From Rossellomorea arthrocnemi (GTDB lineage Bacteria; Bacillota; Bacilli; Bacillales; Bacillaceae_B): a stretch of 64,000 nucleotides of DNA. A model generated the notes under the pieces. The model had not been told where the DNA came from. It made no database searches and was given only the letters and a program-made list of their open reading frames with translations. The stretch spans positions 1 through 64,000 of the forward strand of contig NZ_CAJGBF010000016.1 of the NCBI RefSeq assembly GCF_904424705.1, in the 5' to 3' direction. The position numbers and the translations under genes were made by a program. The stretch's first letter is position 1. Every line of letters starts with the position of its first letter. Below, piece after piece: positions 53,660 to 61,934 of this stretch.

Positions 53660-54073
53660 ATGAGTGAAAAAAATAATCCACTAGAAGGACTTATGGATTT
53701 AATCAACCAATACACAAAAGAAGATGCGAGTAAACTAAACCTGGAATCAGCAAAGGATGCATTAAGTTCTTTATTAAATGAGGATCGCTTAAAGGAGCTA
53801 TTAAAATCTCAAGGGAATACATCCCTGGATGCACTTGGTTCACTTGGAAACTTAGGTTCGATGGCAAACATGATGAATGCATTGCCTATGGTTGAGAAGG
53901 TGGTGAATCAGCGTATGAATAAATCTAAGAATGATGGCTGTAAAAAAGACAATCATCATGACATCAAAGAACTATTAGAAGATATTCTGGAAGAATTAAA
54001 AGAGATTAAAAAATGTACATGCCATAAAAAGAAGCATGGTTGTTACAATGATTACTGGGAGCACTTGTATTAA
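53660..54073 (+). CDS. hypothetical helical protein with Cys/His-rich tail
   Basis: A 137-residue soluble protein. The first part is helical (GLMDLINQYTKEDASKLNLESAKDALSSLLNEDRLKELL), then a Gly/Ser/Met stretch (LGSLGNLGSMANMMNALP), then a charged helix (IKELLEDILEELKEIKK) and a tail CTCHKKKHGC that could bind a metal. GATGGAGGGGAAATCA fits ATG 53660. I recognise no family. It follows the 52-residue membrane protein and a terminator closes it; a spore-related role is possible but unproven. Confidence 0.75.
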   Translation: MSEKNNPLEGLMDLINQYTKEDASKLNLESAKDALSSLLNEDRLKELLKSQGNTSLDALGSLGNLGSMANMMNALPMVEKVVNQRMNKSKNDGCKKDNHHDIKELLEDILEELKEIKKCTCHKKKHGCYNDYWEHLY

Positions 54074-54080
54074 TAGAGGG

Positions 54081-54106
54081 AAGCTGGCGTAAAGCCGGCT
54101 TTTTTA
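54081..54106 (+). terminator. rho-independent terminator
   Basis: AAGCTGGC and GCCGGCTT pair (one G-U) around GTAAA, followed by TTTTATTTG, eight bases after the stop codon. Confidence 0.88.
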
Positions 54107-54227
54107 TTTGTGTCTGAAGAATTCAATAAATCAATTGCTTGATTTGTCCCTCCTATTCCTCCTATATTCTTCAATCAACAGGGAATCATGAACTCCCCTA
54201 TAGTAAAAATTCCCATAAGCAAAAATG

Positions 54228-54299
54228 TTGAAAGTCAAAAAAGGTCAAAGTATACTATGTTCATAAGGTCAAATAAAGTCAAAGTCAAACATAGTCAAA
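54228..54299 (+). promoter_or_regulatory. clpE promoter with three CtsR boxes
   Basis: TTGAAA (54228-54233) and TATACT (54251-54256) with a 17-base spacer form a sigma-A promoter. Three heptad pairs fit the CtsR consensus RGTCAAA-NAN-RGTCAAA: 54233-54249, 54267-54283 and 54283-54299, the last two sharing one base. The first covers the promoter spacer and the others the start of the transcript. Strong repression by CtsR and induction by heat is expected, as for B. subtilis clpE. The rest of the gap from 54107 shows nothing else. Confidence 0.95.
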
Positions 54300-54374
54300 G
54301 TTAAATTTGACCTTCATAAAATAGCAAATATCAAACCAAAGTATATATAACAGGACAATAGGAGGTCATGTTTA

Positions 54375-56498
54375 ATGAAATGCCAAGTATGTCAACATAA
54401 TCAAGCAACGGTTGAAGTGTATACGCAAGTGAATGGTCATAAGTCCAGTTTGAAGATGTGTTCAGCTTGCTTTCAAAAGCAGCAAACGCCTTCTGGTATA
54501 CAGGGAGGATTCCCATTTGATGAATTGTTTAAAGGCATGAATATGAGTGGAGGCACACAACATCCCAATCAACCGCCTTCTCCTGAAACGAAGGACGGAA
54601 ATGCAGGTAATGGCATGATTGATCAATTCGGTCGAAATATCACAGGAGCTGCCAAAGCAGGATTGATCGACCCCGTCATCGGACGGGAAAAGGAAGTGGA
54701 GCGGGTCATTGAGATCTTAAATCGACGCAATAAAAACAATCCGGTACTGATTGGTGAGCCCGGTGTAGGGAAAACAGCCATTGCGGAAGGACTGGCACGG
54801 AAAATCGTATCCGGCGATGTGCCATCAAAATTATTAAATAAAGAAGTATATGTATTGGATGTTGCGTCTTTAACAGCTGGTACAGGAGTGCGTGGATCAT
54901 TCGAAGAGCGGTTGAAAGGCATCATCAATGAGTTAGAGCGGCGTGAGAACGTAATGTTGTTCATTGATGAGATCCATCAATTAGTGGGAGCCGGTTCTGC
55001 AGAAGGTTCCATGGATGCCGGGAATATACTAAAACCTGCCCTCGCCCGTGGTGAACTTCAAGTGATTGGGGCAACCACACTTAAGGAGTATCGTCAAATT
55101 GAAAAAGACGCGGCACTTGAACGTCGTTTTCAACCGGTGATGGTCAATGAACCTACACCGGAAGAAGCTGTTGAAATCCTCATAGGCTTAAAAGATCGAT
55201 ATGAAGATTATCATGGGGTGGAATATACGGAGGGGGCCATCGAGGCTTGTGTGAAGTTGTCCCACCGTTATATCCAGGACCGATTCCTGCCGGATAAAGC
55301 GATTGATCTGATGGATGAGGCAGGTTCAAAAGTGAACCTTTTGTCAGAAGGCAATGATAACACTTCCATCCATCAAAAATTGAATGCTGTGCGATTGAAG
55401 AAAGAACAGGCAACTAAGGAAGAGGACTATGAGCAGGCAGCGATACTCCGGGATCAGGAAGCGGACTTGGAGAAAATGCTCGGACAGGATTCCTCTGAAT
55501 CGAAAGCCCTCGTAGAAAAAGAATTGATTCAGACAATCATAGAAGGCAAAACAGGTATCCCGGTTGGGAAGCTTCATAGTGATGATCGTAAGCGGATGAA
55601 GTTACTTGAAGAAAACCTTTCTCATAAAGTGATTGGCCAGGGAGAAGCAGTAAAAAAAGTGGCGAAAGCAATTCGACGCAGCCGCGCAGGGTTAAAGGCG
55701 AAACATCGTCCGATTGGTACATTCCTATTCGTAGGTCCAACGGGAGTAGGGAAAACAGAACTAACGAAAACACTGGCAGAAGAGTTGTTTGGATCCAAAG
55801 ATTCCATGCTTCGATTGGATATGAGTGAGTATATGGAAAAACACTCTGTGTCTAAACTGATCGGTTCCCCTCCTGGCTATGTAGGGCATGAAGATTCCGG
55901 ACAACTTACGGAAAAAGTGAGAAGAAACCCATATTCCATCATACTCTTGGATGAAATCGAAAAAGCTCATCCTGATGTTCAGCATATGTTCCTGCAAATC
56001 CTTGAAGACGGTCGTCTTACCGATAGTCAGGGTAGGACGGTCAGCTTCAAAGAGACTGTGATCATTATGACAAGTAATGCAGCAGTGGCGGACAAGAAAG
56101 AAGCCGTGGTCGGTTTTGACACCGGCGGAACAGATGCAATTAAAGAAACGAATATTCTTCAATCACTGGGTGCTTACTTTAAACCGGAATTCCTGAATCG
56201 CTTTGACAGTATCATTGAATTCGAATCTCTTGAAAAAGAAGAGCTGTTGCAAATTCTTGACCTGATGCTGGATGAGTTGCAGGTAGAACTGAAAGAACAG
56301 GGGTTTAGCGTAACAATCGACGGAAAAGCAAAGCATAAGCTCGTTGAACTGGGATACCATCCTGAATTTGGTGCACGTCCATTACGCCGTGTGATCCAGG
56401 AAAGAGTGGAAGATAAGATCGCCGATATTCTCCTGGATGAAGAAGATGTAAAGGAATTAATCGTGTCTGTTGAAAATGATGAAATTATCGTGAAATAA
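54375..56498 (+). CDS. clpE: ATP-dependent Clp protease ATPase ClpE
   Basis: A 707-residue HSP100 unfoldase that feeds substrates to ClpP or disaggregates proteins. The N-terminal zinc finger (Cys3, Cys6, Cys29, Cys32) identifies ClpE rather than ClpC. Two AAA+ modules follow: Walker A GEPGVGKTA near residue 137 and GPTGVGKTE near residue 456, with a UVR-type coiled coil between them (KEQATKEEDYEQAAILRDQE). The C-terminal D2-small domain shows GYHPEFGARPLRRVIQ. AGGAGGTCATGTTTA precedes the ATG. Three CtsR boxes control it. Confidence 0.96.
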   Translation: MKCQVCQHNQATVEVYTQVNGHKSSLKMCSACFQKQQTPSGIQGGFPFDELFKGMNMSGGTQHPNQPPSPETKDGNAGNGMIDQFGRNITGAAKAGLIDPVIGREKEVERVIEILNRRNKNNPVLIGEPGVGKTAIAEGLARKIVSGDVPSKLLNKEVYVLDVASLTAGTGVRGSFEERLKGIINELERRENVMLFIDEIHQLVGAGSAEGSMDAGNILKPALARGELQVIGATTLKEYRQIEKDAALERRFQPVMVNEPTPEEAVEILIGLKDRYEDYHGVEYTEGAIEACVKLSHRYIQDRFLPDKAIDLMDEAGSKVNLLSEGNDNTSIHQKLNAVRLKKEQATKEEDYEQAAILRDQEADLEKMLGQDSSESKALVEKELIQTIIEGKTGIPVGKLHSDDRKRMKLLEENLSHKVIGQGEAVKKVAKAIRRSRAGLKAKHRPIGTFLFVGPTGVGKTELTKTLAEELFGSKDSMLRLDMSEYMEKHSVSKLIGSPPGYVGHEDSGQLTEKVRRNPYSIILLDEIEKAHPDVQHMFLQILEDGRLTDSQGRTVSFKETVIIMTSNAAVADKKEAVVGFDTGGTDAIKETNILQSLGAYFKPEFLNRFDSIIEFESLEKEELLQILDLMLDELQVELKEQGFSVTIDGKAKHKLVELGYHPEFGARPLRRVIQERVEDKIADILLDEEDVKELIVSVENDEIIVK

Positions 56499-56500
56499 AT

Positions 56501-56537
56501 GGAAAAGAAGCATCCTGTTGGGTGCTTCTTTTCCTAC
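56501..56537. terminator. terminator of clpE
   Basis: GGAAAAGAAGCATC and GGTGCTTCTTTTCC pair around CTGTTG. It begins two bases after the clpE stop and overlaps the stop codon of the small gene on the other strand. Confidence 0.85.
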
Positions 56538-56629
56538 TCTTTGCGCTTCAAAAAGGCGATATAAATGGCCATTATTATATAAACGCCCAGAACCAGAATA
56601 ATAAAAACTGGTGTAGAAAAAGAAGTCAT
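56534..56629 (-). CDS. 31-residue single-span membrane peptide
   Basis: A tiny frame with GAGGGTGTTTCG before its ATG. The peptide has one hydrophobic helix (TPVFIILVLGVYIIMAIYIAF) and a basic end (LKRKE), the look of small subunits of membrane complexes. It starts 10 bases after the stop of the CBO0543-like gene, so both are likely one transcript. Its stop lies inside the clpE terminator stem. Confidence 0.6.
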   Translation of the reverse strand: MTSFSTPVFIILVLGVYIIMAIYIAFLKRKE

Positions 56630-56639
56630 CGAAACACCC

Positions 56640-57152
56640 TCACTTTAAATCATGGAAAGATGGATGGAAAAGTAATAACAGGATGCCAATGATGGGAACA
56701 GATATGATCAGGGCAAGGAGCGGTTTTTTATGATGTAACCCCAAAATGGAAAACATGATGATATTAAATATGGCAGACCAGCCTAAGTTCCAGCCATTTT
56801 CGTATAGAAACAGCCCCTTTTTATGAAATAAGTATTCCAGAAACGTAAAGTAGGCAATCCAGCTCGAAACATAAAGAAATTTCTTTTTCCGGTAGGGAAA
56901 ATAGCGAAGATAGATCATAATCACGACAGGAATGATGAAAAAGGTGAAAACAAGGTCAATTAATGTATGATTCAACCAATCCACTGTCACCGCTTTATAC
57001 TCCCATAATGTATGATTATAAAAAATTACGTTATAGGAAAGGTTGCAGATAATATAATATTGAACGGTTGGGTAATAGTCTTTCCACCGTTTCCAATCAA
57101 TAAAGAACTTTGCGAAAAGTAAATAAACTACGATTACTAGAAATAGATACAT
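56640..57152 (-). CDS. CBO0543-like membrane protein
   Basis: A 170-residue membrane protein with about five helices and many aromatic residues, resembling the CBO0543 family (KFFIDWKRWKDYYPTVQYYIICNLSYNVIFYNHTLWEY; FHKKGLFLYENGWNLGWSA). The family is common in spore-forming Firmicutes and has no known function. The ATG has only a weak ribosome binding site. It is followed by a 31-residue membrane peptide gene. Confidence 0.8.
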   Translation of the reverse strand: MYLFLVIVVYLLFAKFFIDWKRWKDYYPTVQYYIICNLSYNVIFYNHTLWEYKAVTVDWLNHTLIDLVFTFFIIPVVIMIYLRYFPYRKKKFLYVSSWIAYFTFLEYLFHKKGLFLYENGWNLGWSAIFNIIMFSILGLHHKKPLLALIISVPIIGILLLLFHPSFHDLK

Positions 57153-57218
57153 ATTGGGTTACAATCCTTATTTTTTCCTTAGTATAGACGTAACGGAAAA
57201 GGAATAGACCCAATAATG

Positions 57219-57255
57219 GAGAAAGTGCCTGATTCTCTAACGAATCAGGCACTTA
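57219..57255. terminator. bidirectional terminator of the HAD gene
   Basis: AAGTGCCTGATTC and GAATCAGGCACTT are perfect inverted arms around TCTAAC. On the minus strand it follows the HAD stop by eight bases. Confidence 0.87.
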
Positions 57256-57263
57256 TCAACTGT

Positions 57264-58007
57264 TTAGTTCATTTCCTTCAGAACTTTATCGATTGCTTGA
57301 GCGACTCCATGATCAGTATTAATCCCTGTTACCCAATCAGCTGCTTCTTTTACTGCTTCTTGAGCGTTGCCCATGGCCACACCGAAACCTGCTTCACGGA
57401 TCATGGCGATGTCATTCATACTGTCCCCGACTGCCATGACTTGATTCATTGACAGGTCCAGCCATTTACACACCTTCACTAATGCAGCGGCTTTATTGAC
57501 CCCGGCAGGATTGATTTCGATGTTGGTCGGTGATGAATTGGTAATTTCAAATGCTTCATTCTTCACCAGTTCGTCCATCATGACTTTGCGGACCTCATCA
57601 TCCTGGATATCGAAGCCGAACTTCAGCCAATTATAGGTTTCGATGTCCTGATCAAAAGGTTTTTTGCTATTGAATAATCCTTGGGAAGTGGAAGACCAGA
57701 AGTATACTTCATGTTCTTCCTTCAATGCCCAAAGCTGCTTCACAAGGTCAATATCCAGAGGGAGACTGTCTACGAGATTGTATTCTTGATCGTAGATCTC
57801 CCCGCCATTCACGGTAATAAGATAAGATGAACGGCCGAGCTCATCTGAGATGTCCCGGCATGTGAAAAGGGAGCGGCCGGTACTTAACACGACATGAATC
57901 CCTTTTTCCTTTGCTCGTTGAATGGCTTGAGCGTTTTCCGGTGATACTTCTCCTTCATGGTTGACGAGAGTCCCATCCATATCCAGTGCAATCAGTTTAA
58001 TATCCAT
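57264..58007 (-). CDS. Cof-type HAD phosphatase
   Basis: A 247-residue HAD-superfamily hydrolase of the Cof/IIB group, acting on sugar phosphates or similar. Motif I is LIALDMDGTLVNHEG with Asp9 and Asp11, motif II VLSTGRS, motif III a Lys near NKAAALVKV, and motif IV AVGDSMNDIAMIREAGFGVAMGNA. The cap domain lies between residues 85 and 180. Substrate not determined. It is a single gene with a strong terminator. Confidence 0.92.
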   Translation of the reverse strand: MDIKLIALDMDGTLVNHEGEVSPENAQAIQRAKEKGIHVVLSTGRSLFTCRDISDELGRSSYLITVNGGEIYDQEYNLVDSLPLDIDLVKQLWALKEEHEVYFWSSTSQGLFNSKKPFDQDIETYNWLKFGFDIQDDEVRKVMMDELVKNEAFEITNSSPTNIEINPAGVNKAAALVKVCKWLDLSMNQVMAVGDSMNDIAMIREAGFGVAMGNAQEAVKEAADWVTGINTDHGVAQAIDKVLKEMN

Positions 58008-58168
58008 TTTCCTATCACGTCCTTCTATTCATTCATATACAGTTTAATATATCGGGAGCAAATCTTCTAGGAACCCGACTTGATGAAGGTATTAATTCCT
58101 ATGCTCGGGACTTCGTATTACAATAGGGGTAGTACACAATTGAGAGGAAAAAGGGAAGGTGAACATCC

Positions 58169-58531
58169 ATGAAGCCGTTTACCGAACGAGCAGTAAAGAT
58201 CATAAAGCATATCCCTCCTGGAAAGGTCATGACGTACGGTCAAATCGCTGGGCTAGCAGGTAGTCCAAGGGCGGCAAGGCAGGTCGTGCGGATTCTTCAT
58301 TCCATGAGTGAGAAGTACAGTTTGCCGTGGTACAGGGTATTGAACAGTAGGGGTGAAATCGGCTTTCGGGATGAGGAGCAGATGTTGACGCAAAGGCTTT
58401 TCTTGGAAGCGGAAGGGGTTCATTTTATTGATGAAAACCGCATTGATCTGGGGGAATATCAATATGAGGTTGAATCGGGATGGGAATATATTGAAGTTTC
58501 AATCAAAAAAGCCAAAAACAATGGAAAATAA
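58169..58531 (+). CDS. alkyltransferase-like (ATL) protein
   Basis: A 120-residue MGMT-like DNA-binding protein. The motif PWYRVLNSRG replaces the PCHRV of active O6-alkylguanine transferases, so the acceptor cysteine is absent (Trp-Tyr instead). Such ATL proteins bind O6-alkylguanine and hand it to nucleotide excision repair. The helix-turn-helix and arginine finger region are seen in GKVMTYGQIAGLAGSPRAARQVVR. AGGGAAGGTGAACATCC precedes the ATG. Its last 33 bases overlap the end of a gene on the other strand. Confidence 0.92.
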   Translation: MKPFTERAVKIIKHIPPGKVMTYGQIAGLAGSPRAARQVVRILHSMSEKYSLPWYRVLNSRGEIGFRDEEQMLTQRLFLEAEGVHFIDENRIDLGEYQYEVESGWEYIEVSIKKAKNNGK

Positions 58532-58681
58532 AAACATTAGGGCCGTGAATCCAATAATTACATAACCAATGATCCGTATCCCCAATGGGAGACTGCCCAT
58601 TTCGGGTTTAATCATGGGTGCTCCTTCGATTTTTGACATATGTTCGGTCACATCATTAAACGGTTCTTTACGATTTGTCAT
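58499..58681 (-). CDS. small single-span membrane protein
   Basis: A 60-residue protein with a polar N-terminal half (KEPFNDVTEHMSKIEGAPMIKPEMGSLPLG) and a C-terminal membrane helix (IRIIGYVIIGFTALMFLFSIVF). A strong site, TAGGAGGGATACT, precedes the ATG on the minus strand. The tail overlaps the ATL gene by 33 bases in convergent orientation. Unknown function. Confidence 0.78.
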   Translation of the reverse strand: MTNRKEPFNDVTEHMSKIEGAPMIKPEMGSLPLGIRIIGYVIIGFTALMFLFSIVFGFFD

Positions 58682-58708
58682 AGTATCCCTCCTATTTAAA
58701 TTCTACTA

Positions 58709-58743
58709 TAAAAAAGGTAACCTTTTCATGGGTTACCTTTTTA
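58709..58743. terminator. terminator of the UbiB gene
   Basis: AAAAAGGTAACC and GGTTACCTTTTT pair around TTTTCATG. It lies four bases from the UbiB stop on the minus strand. Confidence 0.85.
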
Positions 58744-58746
58744 CAA

Positions 58747-60369
58747 TTAAAGCAGCTGGCCATTCTTCAATTTCTTCAACCAGCTTTTTTGTTTTGTGGA
58801 AATAATCCAATACACGAATAAACCAAACACCCCAAGTCCAACACTTCCTTGCCAAATGAACGTCATGCTGAATCCGAGTCCTGTAAACCCGCCAACGCAC
58901 CCTAATAGCAGGATGGTAAATGCCTGTTTCTTTTGAGTCTCGAAAATCTCAAATTGAAACTCATTTTGTTGATGAATATCCTTTTGTTCAAGTGATCTTT
59001 CTGGCATATCAAGCAGTTGTCGTGCTTTTTGAACGGTCTGAAAGAGTGGTTGGGCGCTGACCCATTTCATAAGAAGCTCCCATTTGTTCGTGTTACTATC
59101 CTTCACCCAATCCAAAAAGGCGGGCTTTACGGCATCTAGGGTTTCTTCATCTGGACTGAGGGTATGGACAAGTCCTTCGATGGTCGCAAATGAGCGTCCC
59201 AAAAAGATAAAGCGGGTCGGAACCTGCACGGGAAGTGATTTCACCATATCGTTGATTTCTTTCTTTACAGAAATCAGATCCATTTGTTTGAACTGCTCCA
59301 TATCGAGAGTGATAAATTCCTTCAACACAGGCTCAATCGTTTTCGGACTTGCGTCTGGAAGCAGGAACCCTAATTCAGCCAAAGCCTCCGATGCTTTTCG
59401 GAAATTCTTTAAAAGGACTCCTTCTAGAAGATCTTGAAAATGTGCAGAATCTCTTTTCGAAATTTCCCCGATCATACCGTAGTCCAAAAGAACGAAGGTG
59501 CCATTCGGCTGAAGAAGGATATTTCCTGCATGCGGGTCGGCATGGAAGATTCCCGGCTCAAGCCACTGGGGGAGGAAGAGACGGAATAATTCTTGTGCCA
59601 GCTTCTGCCCGTCCAGTCCATACAAATTTAACGCTTCCCTGTCATTCAGTCGAACACCATCAACCCACTCCATGACCAATACTTTATCTGTACAGAGTTC
59701 AGGGTACATAGCGGGGATTTTCACATTAGTATGATCTTCAAACCGCTGTTTAAATGAAATGGCTGTGCTCATTTCCTTTGAAAAGTCGAGCTCCTGTTCA
59801 ATGACCTGCTTCAATTCCTTATATAGCATCTTAAAATCAATGAACCCTTTTGGCATGGGTGCGAAATGCCGGGCAAACCAGATAATGATGGACAAAGTTC
59901 GGAAATCCGTCTTAACGAGTGAAGGAATTTCCGGGCGTTGTACCTTAATGGCCAACTGTGTCCCATCCAGCAGTGTCGCTTTGTACACTTCCCCAATGGA
60001 AGCGGAAGCGATGGCCTCATGATCAATGTCTTTAACCTTGGAAGAAACGGAGCCATCCCACTCCCGTTCAAGAACCGCTTCAATCTTCTCCCATGGTGAA
60101 GGAGGAACATGATCAACTAAATCTTGAATTTGATTAATGAATCCTTTCGGAAGCAGATCCTCACGTATACTTAATAGTTGTCCAACCTTGATCAACACCC
60201 CATTTAATTCAAAAAGAGTGTCTTTGAATTCTTTTCCGATTTGTTCCCAAAGCTTTTCCTTCTCCCAATGGGACTTACCACGCAGTCGGTACCAATAGAC
60301 CCTCACGACAATCGATAAGGCCAATGATAATACTTTCCACATTCTCCACAGCTTGTTTTCTGACTTCAT
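58747..60369 (-). CDS. ABC1/UbiB-family atypical kinase
   Basis: A 540-residue protein-kinase-like ATPase of the AarF/UbiB/ADCK family. The family's KxGQ stretch is KVGQLLSIREDLLP, the nucleotide lysine is in LAIKVQRPE, and the catalytic and metal loops are FHADPHAGNILL and LLDYGMIGEI. Two C-terminal helices anchor it in the membrane. In other bacteria UbiB supports quinone synthesis; the Bacillus role is not clear. It is a single gene. Bases 60370-60700 hold only a stem AATCAGCAG/CTGCTGATT near 60577-60620. Confidence 0.9.
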   Translation of the reverse strand: MKSENKLWRMWKVLSLALSIVVRVYWYRLRGKSHWEKEKLWEQIGKEFKDTLFELNGVLIKVGQLLSIREDLLPKGFINQIQDLVDHVPPSPWEKIEAVLEREWDGSVSSKVKDIDHEAIASASIGEVYKATLLDGTQLAIKVQRPEIPSLVKTDFRTLSIIIWFARHFAPMPKGFIDFKMLYKELKQVIEQELDFSKEMSTAISFKQRFEDHTNVKIPAMYPELCTDKVLVMEWVDGVRLNDREALNLYGLDGQKLAQELFRLFLPQWLEPGIFHADPHAGNILLQPNGTFVLLDYGMIGEISKRDSAHFQDLLEGVLLKNFRKASEALAELGFLLPDASPKTIEPVLKEFITLDMEQFKQMDLISVKKEINDMVKSLPVQVPTRFIFLGRSFATIEGLVHTLSPDEETLDAVKPAFLDWVKDSNTNKWELLMKWVSAQPLFQTVQKARQLLDMPERSLEQKDIHQQNEFQFEIFETQKKQAFTILLLGCVGGFTGLGFSMTFIWQGSVGLGVFGLFVYWIISTKQKSWLKKLKNGQLL

Positions 60370-60576
60370 TGTTTCATCCCCCGTAAACGGATATCTATCT
60401 CTATTATGTAATACGAGTGAGAAATAAGAAAGTTTCTGTTTTTAGCAATATCACAAAAGGAAAAGGATATCTCAGAGGGATGTACGGTATTTAAATTTTA
60501 GCATGAGGAAAGGGATCATTAGTTAATAAATGAACCTGATAGGTTAAGGGTGGCCATTTAAAGAAATACCCCTGAA

Positions 60577-60623
60577 ATCAGCAGTTGAAATGAACGAAAA
60601 ATTCAGCTGCTGATTTTCGTTTT
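60577..60623. terminator. orphan stem-loop in the UbiB-DoxX gap
   Basis: AAATCAGCAGTTGAA and TTCAGCTGCTGATTT pair with one mismatch around a 12-base loop, followed by TCGTTTT. It is 200 bases from any gene end, so its target is unclear. Confidence 0.5.
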
Positions 60624-60734
60624 ACACTCAGCAGCTTATTTAACGAGAATACAACGATTTTGACATCTTTGTGAACGGCTTGATAGCCTATTGTATTAAG
60701 CGTGGAGAAGAGGTATATTATAAGTGTAAAGAAC

Positions 60735-60818
60735 ATGTGAAGCATTTCACAAACATCCCGGTTCTATATCTTACACACAAAGTCCCTTACACACCATTAT
60801 TTGTGAAAAGTTTCACAA
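60735..60818 (+). promoter_or_regulatory. two Rex boxes upstream of doxX
   Basis: ATGTGAA-GCAT-TTCACAA (60735-60752) and TTGTGAA-AAGT-TTCACAA (60801-60818) fit the Rex consensus TTGTGAA-N4-TTCACAA; the second is exact and the first has one mismatch. A likely -10 (TATTATAAG near 60715) lies just upstream of the first site. Rex represses at high NAD+/NADH, so the gene should be induced when oxygen or electron acceptors run short. Confidence 0.85.
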
Positions 60819-60846
60819 ATATACATCTAAAAGGAGCTGATCCATC

Positions 60847-61347
60847 ATGAGATGGTGGGAAAATCAAAAGGTGAGCGTAATCTGGACAGTGTTGAGAATT
60901 TGGTTGGGCGCTCAGTGGCTCGAGGCAGGGTGGCATAAGATAAACGATGGTTTTGATGCAAGCGGCTTTTTGCAAGGGGCATTGGTTAAAGCGACAGGTG
61001 ATCATCCAGCTGTACAAGGTTGGTACGCAGAATTTCTGAAAGGATTTGCTTTGCCGAACGTAGAACTGTTCAATGCAATGATACCATGGGGTGAAATTTT
61101 GGTGGGAGCTGGCTTAATAGTTGGTTTCATGACAATACCGACGCTCCTTGCAGGTGCTTTTATGAACCTGAATTTCTTATTGGCAGGAACTGTCAGCACA
61201 AATCCTGTCCTTTACACAGTAGCCATCATCCTTCTTGTTGCAGGAAGAGGTGCTTACTATTGGGGAGCTGACCATTGGATGATTCCGTACGTGAAGCAGA
61301 TCATCACTCAACATGGTAAGAAGCATAAAAATGAAATTGTTGTGTAA
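60847..61347 (+). CDS. DoxX-family membrane protein
   Basis: A 166-residue membrane protein with four helices of the DoxX type (RIWLGAQWLEAGWHKINDGFD, then FNAMIPWGEILVGAGLIVGF and LAGAFMNLNFLLAGTVSTNP). Relatives are quinone- or thiol-related membrane oxidoreductase subunits, and the archaeal prototype is part of a terminal quinol oxidase. AAAGGAGCTGATCCATC precedes the ATG. Two Rex boxes upstream tie it to respiratory redox state. A terminator follows. Confidence 0.9.
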   Translation: MRWWENQKVSVIWTVLRIWLGAQWLEAGWHKINDGFDASGFLQGALVKATGDHPAVQGWYAEFLKGFALPNVELFNAMIPWGEILVGAGLIVGFMTIPTLLAGAFMNLNFLLAGTVSTNPVLYTVAIILLVAGRGAYYWGADHWMIPYVKQIITQHGKKHKNEIVV

Positions 61348-61369
61348 ATGAAATTATTGGGATAAGTAA

Positions 61370-61402
61370 AAGCCCCTTGCTACCACAGCAAGGGGCTTTT
61401 CT
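61370..61402 (+). terminator. rho-independent terminator of doxX
   Basis: AAAAGCCCCTTGCT and AGCAAGGGGCTTTT pair perfectly around ACCAC and are followed by CTAAAG. Confidence 0.9.
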
Positions 61403-61447
61403 AAAGCTGAATTCCTCAGGGCCTATTTTTTAACTGACGGGTTTGTA

Positions 61448-61633
61448 CTATTGGTTTTTCTTCACTCTTGTGCGTTGGTTTGCAGCATTTGCACGAGCTT
61501 GTGCTTCCATGTCAGCCTGGTCGGCAAGTTCTGTTGAGAACTCTTCGTCAACACCATCAGATTTGAGCTGAGCGGGTGTTTGTGGCAGACTGTTTTTATT
61601 TCCTCTTTTACTATGGCCGCGTGATCTTCCCAA
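61448..61633 (-). CDS. yfhD: YfhD-family small protein, TTG start
   Basis: A 61-residue basic and polar protein of the YfhD family of Bacillaceae (GRSRGHSKRGNKNSLPQTPAQLKSDGVDEEFSTELADQAD...). An ATG lies nine bases upstream, but it abuts the AAAAGGGG site, whereas TTG 61633 has correct spacing and gives the family's usual start MGR. Function unknown. Gene order yfhD-yfhE-yfhF-recX matches B. subtilis. Confidence 0.85.
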   Translation of the reverse strand: MGRSRGHSKRGNKNSLPQTPAQLKSDGVDEEFSTELADQADMEAQARANAANQRTRVKKNQ

Positions 61634-61659
61634 TATAAACATCCCCTTTTGGTTAAAAA

Positions 61660-61697
61660 GTAAAGGTACAGATTCCGGTTGGAACCTGTACCTTTAT
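61660..61697. terminator. terminator between yfhE and yfhD
   Basis: AAAGGTACAG and CTGTACCTTT pair around a 17-base loop between the two small genes; T-rich sequence follows on the plus strand (ATCTTGCTT). Confidence 0.7.
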
Positions 61698-61737
61698 CTT
61701 GCTTCAAAGTAAGCAATTTTAGTCCGGCAATAATTGA

Positions 61738-61863
61738 CTATCTATGGGATTTTGAACTGAAGCCGCCTGCACGGTCGGCTGCTTTGAACTCCCTTGAATA
61801 CGTTACTTCCTGAGCGCTTGAGAGAACCGACTTAGTTTTGTCTTTCTTTTTCTTACTATCCAT
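61738..61863 (-). CDS. yfhE: YfhE-family small protein
   Basis: A 41-residue basic peptide missed by usual length cut-offs. The sequence SSAQEVTYSREFKAADRAGG is close to B. subtilis YfhE. AAGGGATGTACATACGA precedes the ATG on the minus strand. Function is unknown. It lies between yfhD and yfhF in the conserved order. Confidence 0.82.
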   Translation of the reverse strand: MDSKKKKDKTKSVLSSAQEVTYSREFKAADRAGGFSSKSHR

Positions 61864-61934
61864 TCGTATGTACATCCCTTCTATTTAAGAATAGTTCTAT
61901 TTTTGCCTTGAAAAGGGAGGGACATACCTGTGAA

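Noticed and set aside
55761..56162. Minus-strand frame inside clpE
   Set aside because: It is a shadow of a strongly conserved AAA+ coding region, with no ribosome site.
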